Of a stretch of DNA of 6,359 nt, positions 1-6,014 are shown piece after piece. The notes under the pieces were generated by a model, which saw only the letters and a program-made list of their open reading frames with translations, made no database searches and was not told the DNA's origin. The DNA lies in contig JAISLJ010000205.1 of the NCBI GenBank assembly GCA_031290955.1, forward strand, positions 1-6,359. The letters are read 5' to 3'. Source of the stretch: Zoogloeaceae bacterium (lineage in GTDB: Bacteria > Pseudomonadota > Gammaproteobacteria > Burkholderiales > Rhodocyclaceae). Position 1 is the stretch's first letter, and each line of letters opens with the position of its first letter. A program made the translations under genes and the position numbers.

Positions 1-294
1 CCGCGCGCGATATTGCTCCTGCAACGCCAGCACTTCGTCCGCCGACGCCCCGCGCGCCGAACGATGCTCCAGTCGCCTGTCCAGCAGACCCGCCTCGCCA
101 TCGGCTTCGTAACGCGCCAAATAACGCCGGAAACTGCGCGCGCACATCCCCAGCAGTTCCGCCGCTTCCTCCTGGCTCAAACGACAGGACGCCAGGCGGC
201 CCGCAGCGCCGGGAATGAAAGCCCGGGAATTGGGGGAATTTCCCCCAACTCCCGCTGTTTTGGACGCACTTCTCCCGTCAAGGGCCGTCCCCAT
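1..294 (-). CDS. Transposase, N-terminal part (ISNCY-like)
   Basis: This is the first 98 codons of a transposase; the rest lies beyond position 1. Residues 39-61 form a helix-turn-helix (LSQEEAAELLGMCARSFRRY), followed by RYEADGEAGLLDRRLEHRSA. I recognise this layout from ISNCY/IS1202-like transposases, in which this N-terminal domain binds the element ends and an rve-type catalytic domain follows. The catalytic domain is not visible, so activity cannot be judged. The start is uncertain: ATG at 294 is the first ATG in frame, but the frame stays open upstream to about 408 and has a GTG at 354. Residues 1-30 look low in complexity and include a 19-base palindrome, so translation could also start further inside. 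The gene is divergent from the che operon. Confidence 0.8.
   Translation of the reverse strand, partial: MGTALDGRSASKTAGVGGNSPNSRAFIPGAAGRLASCRLSQEEAAELLGMCARSFRRYLARYEADGEAGLLDRRLEHRSARGASADEVLALQEQYRAR
230..248. repeat. Perfect inverted repeat, 9-base arms around one base
   Basis: TTGGGGGAA-T-TTCCCCCAA is a perfect dyad centred at 239. It falls inside the transposase frame, at residues 16-22, just before the helix-turn-helix. It could be a binding site or an RNA hairpin near the transposase start. A role in transposase control is inference. Confidence 0.7.
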
Positions 295-381
295 TTGACG
301 AGATTGACCAGCGCCAGCATGACGAATGCGCGATTGGCGTTCTTGGCGAGGCACGGCATTTCCGCAACTTTTAATTGCACC

Positions 382-403
382 GCGCAAATCAATCGGCGCA
401 AAT
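382..403. repeat. Direct repeat GCGCAAAT x2 near the insertion sequence end
   Basis: GCGCAAAT occurs at 382-389 and again at 396-403, with the spacer CAATCG. Short repeats just inside an element end are often transposase binding sites. That is the most likely reading here, given the open transposase frame that begins beside them. Confidence 0.45.
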
Positions 404-408
404 TGACG

Positions 409-574
409 GGTTCGTGTGGCGGCTCACAACGGCAGAATCACCGCCGTCCGCAGGGCCATTGCCGTCCGCCAAGACTCTGCCAGGACATGGTTCCAGTAAA
501 GGCGTTTTCTGTGTATCCTTGGGGGAAGACGGCCTCTTGGTGGGGGCACGGTGATTTGCTTGAGGTACATGAAC
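409..574 (+). promoter_or_regulatory. Leader and presumed promoter region of the che operon
   Basis: This stretch separates the insertion sequence from the first cheV and must hold the native promoter, unless transcription enters from the element. It contains the 9-base direct repeat GCCGTCCGC at 443-451 and 461-469 (period 18), and a 6-base inverted pair GGCAGA (431-436) and TCTGCC (476-481). The best sigma-70 candidate is weak: TATCCT at 514-519 with TTCCAG at 491-496, spacer 17. A TAAAG at 497-501 recalls the -35 of flagellar sigma-28 promoters but has no matching GCCGATAA downstream. I cannot name a confident promoter. Confidence 0.35.
562..565 (+). promoter_or_regulatory. Ribosome binding site that decides the first cheV start
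   Basis: GAGG at 562-565 lies 9 bases before ATG 575, a good spacing, but only 3 bases before ATG 569. The upstream GTG 551 has a G-run just before it but would add residues that CheV proteins do not normally carry. The site therefore favours the start MSELLKSIDE. Confidence 0.6.
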
Positions 575-1549
575 ATGTCCGAACTCCTGAAAAGTATCGA
601 CGAACGCACCAAACTTGCGGGAACCAACAAGCTCGAAATCCTCCTGTTCTCTTTGGGGAAGAACAGGCAGACCGGGCGGCGTGAGACTTTTGGCATCAAT
701 GTGTTCAAGGTGCGCGAAGTGATGCAGACGCCACCCATCACCACCGCGCCGGAAATGCCGCCCGCCGTGCAGGGCATGGTGAGTCTGCGCGGCGTGCTGG
801 TGCCAGTGGTGGATCTGGCGAAATACGCGGCCATTGATTCGGACGAACCCAGGAACATCATGATCGTCACCGAATACAATGGACATACCCAGGGCTTCCT
901 GGTCGAGACGGTGGATACCATCCTGCGTCTGGACTGGAGCATGATGCGGGTGCCGCCGGAAATGCTCACGGCCCAGATGGGCGGCCTCGTCACCGCCGTG
1001 ACGGAACTCGATGACGGGCGGCTCATCATGATGATGGATGTCGAGAAGGTGCTTGCCGAGACCGGCGACACGGGTGAGGCAGACCTGCGCTTCAAGAGCG
1101 TTGTGCCGCTGGAAGACCCGAAGGACATTACCGTCTTCTTCTGTGACGATTCCATCGTCGCCCGGCGGCAGATCATCCAGACGCTGGAGGTCATGGGCGT
1201 AAAGTATGTCGCGGCCAACAATGGCCGACAGATGTGGGAAGAACTGGAAAAAATGGCCGACTACGCGCGCTCCTCCGGCAAATCGCCCGAAGAACTCATC
1301 AGCCTCGTGCTCACCGACATCGAAATGCCGGAAATGGATGGCTACATCCTCACCAAGAAGATCAAGAACGATGTCCGCTTTGCTTCCATTCCCGTCATCA
1401 TGCACTCTTCGCTCTCGGGGATGTCCAACCAGAAGCTGGGCATGTCGGTTGGCGTGGATGAATACGTGCCCAAGTTCGAGCCGCAACGGCTCTCGGAAAC
1501 CCTGGTGCGGCGTCTGGCAAGGCCGACGCGCGCGCCAGCGGTGGCTTGA
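575..1549 (+). CDS. cheV: Chemotaxis protein CheV, first copy (CheW-like plus receiver)
   Basis: This 324-residue cytoplasmic adaptor links receptors to CheA and can take phosphate from it. Residues about 18-162 are the CheW-like domain (LEILLFSLG, ETFGINVFKVREV, MVSLRGVLVPVVDLA). Residues 185-313 are a CheY-type receiver with a complete site: acidic pair D191/D192, phosphoacceptor D248 in TDIEMPEMDGY, S278 in MHSSLSG and K300 in YVPKFEP. Length and domain order match CheV. Compared with the second copy it carries a six-residue basic insertion around KNRQTGRR (residues 29-36) between the first two strands of the CheW-like domain, and a short tail ending in PTRAPAVA. It is the first gene of the operon, and its stop lies 15 bases before the next start. 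ATG 575 was chosen for its GAGG site; ATG 569 and GTG 551 are alternatives. Confidence 0.95.
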   Translation: MSELLKSIDERTKLAGTNKLEILLFSLGKNRQTGRRETFGINVFKVREVMQTPPITTAPEMPPAVQGMVSLRGVLVPVVDLAKYAAIDSDEPRNIMIVTEYNGHTQGFLVETVDTILRLDWSMMRVPPEMLTAQMGGLVTAVTELDDGRLIMMMDVEKVLAETGDTGEADLRFKSVVPLEDPKDITVFFCDDSIVARRQIIQTLEVMGVKYVAANNGRQMWEELEKMADYARSSGKSPEELISLVLTDIEMPEMDGYILTKKIKNDVRFASIPVIMHSSLSGMSNQKLGMSVGVDEYVPKFEPQRLSETLVRRLARPTRAPAVA

Positions 1550-1564
1550 GGAAGGAGACGGGAC

Positions 1565-2500
1565 ATGGCAACGGCAAGCAAAACCCTGTTGGAAGGCGTG
1601 GATGCCCGCACGCATCTTGCAGGCTCCAACCAGATGGAAATCCTGCTTTTCTCCCTGGGGACACGGGAAACCTTCGGTATCAACGTTTTCAAGGTGCGGG
1701 AAGTGGGGCGCGCGCCGCGCATCACCAAGACGCCCAACATGCCCCACGGCGTGGAAGGGCTGATTTCCCTGCGCGGCAACGTGATCCCGGTGCTCTCGCT
1801 GGCTTCCTTCCTCGATCTCGAAAACAAGCCCGCGACGATGGGCGAGACCATGATGGTCGCCGAATATTCCAAGCGCACGCTGGGCTTCCTCGTCCATGAC
1901 GTGGATCGCATCATCCGCATGGATTGGGAGCGGGTGAAGGCGCCGGAAGGTCTCATCAGTTCCAACCAGGGGCTGATTACCTCTGTGATCGAACTCGACA
2001 ATGGCCGCCTGGTTTCCATTCTCGATGTCGAGCAAATCCTGTCCAATGCCTTCGGCGAGGCCGTGATCGTCGATATCCCGCCTGTGCGCGTGGAGGGCAC
2101 GAGCAGCGTCTTCTTCGCCGATGATTCCATCGTGGCGCGCAAGAAAATCATTGAGGTGTTGGACAAGCTGGGTGTAAAACACAAGCACGCCACCAACGGC
2201 GCGGAAGCCTGGACGCGCTTGCAGGCAATCGCCGCCCATTGCCATCAGACGGGAAGACCCTTGCGCGAGGAAGTCAATCTGATCCTGGTCGATGCCGAAA
2301 TGCCGGAAATGGATGGATATGTGCTGACCAAGAACATCAAGGCCGATGCCCGTTTCGAGGGCGTTCCGGTTGTAATGCACTCCTCTCTTTCTTCGCAGGC
2401 CAACCGCGCCATGGGCAAATCCGTCGGGGTAGACGCCTATGTCGCCAAGTTCGACGCGGAAGCCCTGGCCGATACCCTGCGTCCTTTGATCGAGCGATAA
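1565..2500 (+). CDS. cheV: Chemotaxis protein CheV, second copy (CheW-like plus receiver)
   Basis: This is a second full-length CheV, 311 residues. The CheW-like domain spans about 24-165 (MEILLFSLGTRETFGINVFK, GLISLRGNVIPVLSLA). The receiver spans about 180-308 with D186/D187, phosphoacceptor D243 in VDAEMPEMDGY, S273 in MHSSLSS and K295 in YVAKFDA, so it should also accept phosphate. Sequence identity with the first copy is roughly half by eye and codon third positions differ widely, so the duplication is old and the copies have probably specialised. AAGGAG at 1552-1557 lies 7 bases before ATG 1565, and the site begins 3 bases after the upstream stop. cheY starts only 5 bases after this gene ends. 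Which receptors each copy serves cannot be read from the sequence. Confidence 0.95.
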   Translation: MATASKTLLEGVDARTHLAGSNQMEILLFSLGTRETFGINVFKVREVGRAPRITKTPNMPHGVEGLISLRGNVIPVLSLASFLDLENKPATMGETMMVAEYSKRTLGFLVHDVDRIIRMDWERVKAPEGLISSNQGLITSVIELDNGRLVSILDVEQILSNAFGEAVIVDIPPVRVEGTSSVFFADDSIVARKKIIEVLDKLGVKHKHATNGAEAWTRLQAIAAHCHQTGRPLREEVNLILVDAEMPEMDGYVLTKNIKADARFEGVPVVMHSSLSSQANRAMGKSVGVDAYVAKFDAEALADTLRPLIER

Positions 2501-2505
2501 ACATC

Positions 2506-2898
2506 ATGCCCATTGATCCCGCAAAACTGAAATTCCTGGTTGTGGATGATTTCTCCACCATGCGCCGCATCGTGCGCAATCTCCTGAAAGACCTGGGATA
2601 CACCAACGTGGAGGAAGCAGAGGACGGCGCCATCGCGCTCCAGAAGCTGAATGGCGGCGGCATTGATTTCGTGGTGACGGACTGGAACATGCCCAACATG
2701 GACGGCCTCACCCTGTTGCAATCCGTGCGCTCTTCGCCTGCCCTGAAGGATTTGCCGGTGCTGATGATTACGGCGGAAGCCAAGAAGGAAAACATCATCG
2801 CCGCCGCCCAGGCCGGCGCGAGCGGTTATATCGTGAAGCCCTTCAACGCGGCGACCTTGGCCGAGAAGTTGAACAAGATCTTTGAAAAGATGGGCTGA
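2506..2898 (+). CDS. cheY: Chemotaxis response regulator CheY
   Basis: This is a 130-residue single-domain receiver. CheY accepts phosphate from CheA and binds the flagellar switch protein FliM to change motor rotation. The sequence is very close to Escherichia coli CheY: FLVVDDFSTMRRIVRNLL near the start, phosphoacceptor D59 in TDWNMPNMDG, T89 in MITAEAKKENIIAAAQAGAS, Y108, K111 in IVKPF, and the C-terminal KLNKIFEKMG. The acidic pair is D14/D15. All residues needed for phosphorylation, the T/Y switch and CheZ binding are present. No strong ribosome site precedes ATG 2506, and the gap to the upstream cheV stop is 5 bases, so translation is probably coupled to that gene. Confidence 0.98.
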   Translation: MPIDPAKLKFLVVDDFSTMRRIVRNLLKDLGYTNVEEAEDGAIALQKLNGGGIDFVVTDWNMPNMDGLTLLQSVRSSPALKDLPVLMITAEAKKENIIAAAQAGASGYIVKPFNAATLAEKLNKIFEKMG

Positions 2899-2922
2899 CC
2901 CTGAACCTCCAAGGACAAGAAT

Positions 2923-3804
2923 ATGACCGCCGACAACGATTCCCCGGATCTCGAAGCCCTCTTTGATTCCGTTGCCGCAAGCGCCCGACAGCAGCAATTC
3001 CGGCCTGCGCCGCAGCCCGCGCAGGCGTCGCCGTCGGATTCCGGCGGCGGCAGTGGCGACAGCGAGGATTTGCAGGCGCTGTTCGAGCAGGTCGCCGCAG
3101 CACGGACGGCAAGCGGGGCAACGGCAACCGGGGCGGCGGGCGGCGGGCAGGCGGCTTCCCCGGAGGATGGGGATTGGTCGACGCAAGAGTCAACGCAGGA
3201 GCGCGTTTTCCAGAAGATCGGGCAAATGGCGCGGCAACTGCACACCACCTTGCACGAACTGGGCTACGACAAACTCCTGGAGCAGACCGTGACCACGACC
3301 ATCCCGGATGCCAAGGATCGTCTGGCCTATGTCGCCACGCTTACCGAGCAGGCCGCCAGCCGGGTCCTGAACGCCACGGACATCGCCCGGCCCATCGTGG
3401 AGGAGATGGAGCGCAACGCGAAAAACCTGGGGGCACGCTGGGAGCGGGTGTTCGCCAACCAGATGGGCGTGGCGGAATTCCGGCAGCTTGCTGAGGAAAC
3501 CCGCGCCTGCCTGGTGACGGATTTGCCCCGGACAACCGAAAAGCTCAACGCGCAACTGACGGAAATCATGATGGCGCAGGATTTCCAGGATTTGACCGGG
3601 CAGGTCATCAAGAAGATCGTCAGCCTCGCGCAGGATCTCGAGGATGGCCTTGTGAAGGCCCTGATCGATGTGGTGCCGGTGAGCAAACGTTCGGAGGAGG
3701 TTGCCTCCCTCATGAATGGGCCTGTCATCAACGCCGAAGGCCGCGCCGATGTGGTCGTCAACCAGCAACAGGTGGATGACCTGCTGGAGAGCCTCGGATT
3801 TTAG
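2923..3804 (+). CDS. cheZ: CheY-phosphate phosphatase CheZ, extended N-terminus
   Basis: CheZ speeds removal of phosphate from CheY. The core runs from about residue 96 to the end. It includes the long-hairpin motif IMMAQDFQDLTGQVIKK, with D223 and Q227 matching E. coli D143 and catalytic Q147, and the C-terminal CheY-binding peptide QQQVDDLLESLGF (281-293). At 293 residues it is about 79 longer than E. coli CheZ (214). The extra length is an N-terminal region rich in Ala, Gly, Gln, Pro and Ser, probably disordered. It contains two similar motifs, SPDLEALFDSVAAS (7-20) and SEDLQALFEQVAAA (47-60). AAGGA at 2911-2915 lies 7 bases before ATG 2923. The 24-base gap after cheY and 9-base gap before cheA place it in the operon. 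Confidence 0.96.
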   Translation: MTADNDSPDLEALFDSVAASARQQQFRPAPQPAQASPSDSGGGSGDSEDLQALFEQVAAARTASGATATGAAGGGQAASPEDGDWSTQESTQERVFQKIGQMARQLHTTLHELGYDKLLEQTVTTTIPDAKDRLAYVATLTEQAASRVLNATDIARPIVEEMERNAKNLGARWERVFANQMGVAEFRQLAEETRACLVTDLPRTTEKLNAQLTEIMMAQDFQDLTGQVIKKIVSLAQDLEDGLVKALIDVVPVSKRSEEVASLMNGPVINAEGRADVVVNQQQVDDLLESLGF

Positions 3805-3813
3805 GAGAATGCC

Positions 3814-5667
3814 ATGAGTGACTTTGCCGGAATGGAAGACCTGTTGCAGGATTTCCTGCAAGAAGCAAGCGATCTGCTTTCCGATGTCGACAACAAGCTG
3901 GTCGATCTCGAAAAGACGCCCGATGATCGCGGCCTCCTGAACGATATCTTCCGGGGCTTCCACACCATCAAGGGCGGCGCGGGCTTCCTGAACGCGAGCG
4001 AACTGGTCACGCTCTGCCATCGCACGGAAAACCTCTTCGACAAGCTGCGCAACGGCGAACTGCACCTGACGCCCGAGCTGATGGATCTCATCATGACCGC
4101 AACGCGCGGCGTGCGTGACATGTTTGGCGACCTTGCCTCGGGCACATTGCCGAAGGCTGCCCTGCCCGAACTCATCCGCGCCCTGGAAGCGGCGGCGCGT
4201 GGCGAGGGCATCTCGAACACGGCGGCTCCGGCGGCTCCGGCAGCCCCGGAGGCCAAGGCGAACGAGCCGGACTGGACGGTGCTGCATGCCGCAGTGACGG
4301 GGCAGCCTGCGGCGGCGCAGGGTGGTGAAGTCGTCGCCCACGATGCCGGGGAGGCGGCCACGGTCGTGTCCCCGGCAGCGCCTGCCCACGCTGCCGCGCA
4401 TCCGCAAGCCCCGGCTCCCGCCGCGCCACGCGGGGCGCGGCGCATGGAGGAAAAGGCCCGCGAGACCACAATCCGGGTGGATACCTCGCGGCTTGACCAG
4501 GTGCTGAATCTCTCCGGTGAAATCGGCCTCACCAAGAACCGGCTCACGAGCCTGCGGGCCGACATCCTCGCGGGCAGGAACGATTCCGACACGCTGCATG
4601 CCTTGGACCAGGCCGTCAGCCAACTGGATTTGCTGGTCTCCGACCTGCAAAACTCGGTCATGAAGACCCGCATGCAGCCCATTGGTCGGCTATTCCAGAA
4701 ATATCCCCGCATCGCCCGCGATCTTGCGCGGCAACTGGGGAAGGATGTGGAACTGGTGCTGGCGGGCGAGGAGACGGAAGTCGACAAGACCATGATCGAG
4801 GATTTGTCCGATCCCCTGATCCACCTGATCCGCAACGCGGTCGACCACGGCGTGGAAGACCCGGCCGAGCGCGCCGCAGCGGGAAAGCCCGCCAAGAGCT
4901 TGGTGCGCCTCGAAGCACGGCAGGAGGGCGACCACATCGTGCTGATCGTGGCGGACGACGGGCGTGGCATGGTGGCCGACCGCATTCGTGCCAAGGCCGT
5001 GGAAAAGGGCCTCATCACCGAGGAAGAAGCCAATACTCTGGATGACCGCCAGAGCTTCAACCTCATCTTGCTCCCCGGCTTTTCCACCAAGACGGAAATC
5101 TCCGATGTCTCCGGGCGCGGCGTCGGCATGGATGTGGTGAAGACCAACATCCAGAAGCTGAACGGCTCCATCGAGATTCGCTCGGAACCGGGCAAGGGTT
5201 CGGTGTTCCTGATTTCGCTGCCGCTCACGCTCGCCATCCTGCCGGTGCTGCTTGTGCTTCTGGAAGACCAGCCCTTTGCCTTGCCGCTCTCGCTGGTGCG
5301 GGAAATCCTGCCCATCGACCGGGAAAGCGTACAGGAAGTGGGCGGCAAATCCACGCTTGTCGTGCGCGGGGAAATCCTGCCGATCATCTCGCTGGCAAGC
5401 CTTTTGGGCTGGCCGCGCAACCGTTATCCCGAATACGGCGTTCTCATGCAGACGGCCGAGCGCAGTTTCATCCTGGGCGTAGACAGCTTCGCCGGGCGCG
5501 ACGATGCCGTAATCAAATCACTGGAAGATTTCCGCCCGCGCGGCGTGGCCGGAGTGACGACGCTCTCCAATGGCCAGATCGTGCTCATCCTCGACATGAA
5601 AGAACTCCTCTCCGACGGTGCCCACGCCGACAGCACCCGCCTGCTCTCCGATTTTTCGGTCCACTAG
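3814..5667 (+). CDS. cheA: Chemotaxis histidine kinase CheA, no recognisable P2
   Basis: CheA is the receptor-controlled kinase that phosphorylates CheY and the CheV receivers. It has 617 residues (E. coli CheA has 654). P1 covers about 1-125 with phosphorylated H50 in GFHTIKGGAGFL. Residues 131-216 are an Ala/Pro-rich linker with only a short structured-looking patch (EPDWTVLHAAV); no folded CheY-binding P2 domain is evident. P3, the dimer domain, covers about 217-285. P4, the ATPase, covers about 286-470, with the N box HLIRNAVDHGVE (337-348), the G1 box DDGRGM (381-386), the F-box region LLPGFSTKTEISDVSGRG, and the G2 box GRGVGM (434-439). P5, the CheW-like coupling domain, covers about 472-605. 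AGGAG at 3803-3807 overlaps the cheZ stop and lies 6 bases before ATG 3814. It is the last gene of the operon and is followed at once by a hairpin. Confidence 0.97.
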   Translation: MSDFAGMEDLLQDFLQEASDLLSDVDNKLVDLEKTPDDRGLLNDIFRGFHTIKGGAGFLNASELVTLCHRTENLFDKLRNGELHLTPELMDLIMTATRGVRDMFGDLASGTLPKAALPELIRALEAAARGEGISNTAAPAAPAAPEAKANEPDWTVLHAAVTGQPAAAQGGEVVAHDAGEAATVVSPAAPAHAAAHPQAPAPAAPRGARRMEEKARETTIRVDTSRLDQVLNLSGEIGLTKNRLTSLRADILAGRNDSDTLHALDQAVSQLDLLVSDLQNSVMKTRMQPIGRLFQKYPRIARDLARQLGKDVELVLAGEETEVDKTMIEDLSDPLIHLIRNAVDHGVEDPAERAAAGKPAKSLVRLEARQEGDHIVLIVADDGRGMVADRIRAKAVEKGLITEEEANTLDDRQSFNLILLPGFSTKTEISDVSGRGVGMDVVKTNIQKLNGSIEIRSEPGKGSVFLISLPLTLAILPVLLVLLEDQPFALPLSLVREILPIDRESVQEVGGKSTLVVRGEILPIISLASLLGWPRNRYPEYGVLMQTAERSFILGVDSFAGRDDAVIKSLEDFRPRGVAGVTTLSNGQIVLILDMKELLSDGAHADSTRLLSDFSVH

Positions 5668-5675
5668 ATTTTCCG

Positions 5676-5711
5676 CCAATTCCCTTTCGTCCTTCGGGGC
5701 AAGGGGATTGG
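5676..5711 (+). terminator. UUCG-capped hairpin after cheA, probable transcript end
   Basis: CCAATTCCCTT (5676-5686) pairs with AAGGGGATTGG (5701-5711) with one G-U pair. After a two-base bulge the stem continues as GTCC (5689-5692) with GGGC (5697-5700) around the stable tetraloop TTCG. It starts 8 bases after the cheA stop. There is no T run after it, so it is not a classical intrinsic terminator; it may terminate imperfectly or protect the 3' end of a Rho-terminated message. A smaller hairpin, CACGG-TAGC-CCGTG, follows at 5735-5748. Confidence 0.6.
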
Positions 5712-6014
5712 CAGGGGGACGTCTCCTGCGTACCCACGGTAGCCCGTGACCTTCCCCGCTTGGCAGGAACCTTTCCTCTGTTTCGATTGCGACATGATGA
5801 TCACAAATATGCTTCGTACTTGTTCAGTGTTTCCTTAAACAGGCAGCCCAAAAACCCTGAAATCCACTCATTTGCCACGGAACTTTCATATGGCATTCAA
5901 GAAATTCTTTATAAAACAAAGTGTTGCGTTCGGCATTATGTCGTATAATATGAATTTGTAGAGTTTTTGGGTAACCTGTTAATGTTCATTGGATCTGTTG
6001 TTTGTCAGTGTGCC
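5712..6014. other. AT-rich intergenic island between convergent genes
   Basis: No credible gene is seen here. 5761-6000 is about 38% GC by count and 5881-6000 about 32%, in contrast to the GC-rich coding regions on both sides. It holds several small dyads: CACGG/CCGTG (5735-5748), AGGAA/TTCCT (5765-5777) and TGTTT/AAACA around 5829-5841. It also has a TATAAT at 5944-5949. The base composition suggests foreign origin or the remains of an inserted element. The one open frame across it (5760-5948, TTG start, 62 residues) has no ribosome site and no recognisable features. Confidence 0.55.
5944..5949 (+). promoter_or_regulatory. Possible -10 box TATAAT
   Basis: This is a perfect TATAAT, but the nearest TTG-containing -35 candidate (TTGCGT, 5924-5929) is only 14 bases away, and GTGTTG at correct spacing is a poor match. 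A transcript from here would run antisense into the end of the helicase-like gene. Chance in an AT-rich stretch is likely. Confidence 0.18.

Larger units (their letters stand above)
1..408 (-). mobile_element. End of an insertion sequence (ISNCY-like), partial
   Basis: This is the 5' end of an insertion sequence whose transposase reads leftwards out of the window. The transposase frame is open from the left edge to about 408, and the sequence just inside that point carries two GCGCAAAT copies 14 bases apart, as expected for repeats at an element end. The outer boundary is inferred: the other end is outside the window, so neither terminal inverted repeats nor a target duplication can be compared. 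The che operon leader begins immediately to the right. The family assignment rests on the transposase only. Confidence 0.5.

Noticed and set aside
177..401. A 74-codon minus-strand frame (starting MRRLICAVQL) overlapping the transposase start
   Set aside because: It overlaps the transposase in another frame and stops exactly where the helix-turn-helix begins. A frameshift product with the transposase is conceivable, but there is no slippery run or homology visible to support it.
497..504. TAAAGGCG as the -35 box of a flagellar sigma-28 promoter
   Set aside because: No GCCGATAA-like -10 box is present at the expected 11-15 bases downstream.
545..559. A sigma-54-like promoter, GGCACG followed by TTTGCT, just before the first cheV
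   Set aside because: GG and GC are separated by 11 bases instead of the required 10, and a start about 12 bases further on would fall at the ribosome site and start codon, leaving no leader.
13..684. A 223-codon + strand frame across the left end
   Set aside because: It runs antisense to the transposase and then into the leader and the start of cheV in another frame, with no domain signal.
389..2380. A 663-codon open frame on the minus strand across both cheV genes
   Set aside because: It is antisense to two well-supported genes, is rich in His, Arg and Asp as expected of a reverse-frame reading of GC-rich codons, and its internal repeat simply mirrors the cheV duplication.
575..2500. The cheV pair as an assembly artefact or very recent duplication
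   Set aside because: The two copies differ throughout at both DNA and protein level, including an insertion and different tails, so they are true old paralogues.
3130..3150. G-rich tract in cheZ as a G-quadruplex
   Set aside because: Only three runs of three or more G's are close together, the fourth is over 20 bases away, and the tract is explained by Gly/Ala codons of the low-complexity linker.
3190..5420. Long minus-strand open frames opposite cheZ and cheA (3190-4650 and 3801-5420)
   Set aside because: They lie fully opposite conserved CheZ/CheA codons, have no recognisable motifs, and follow from codon bias in GC-rich DNA.
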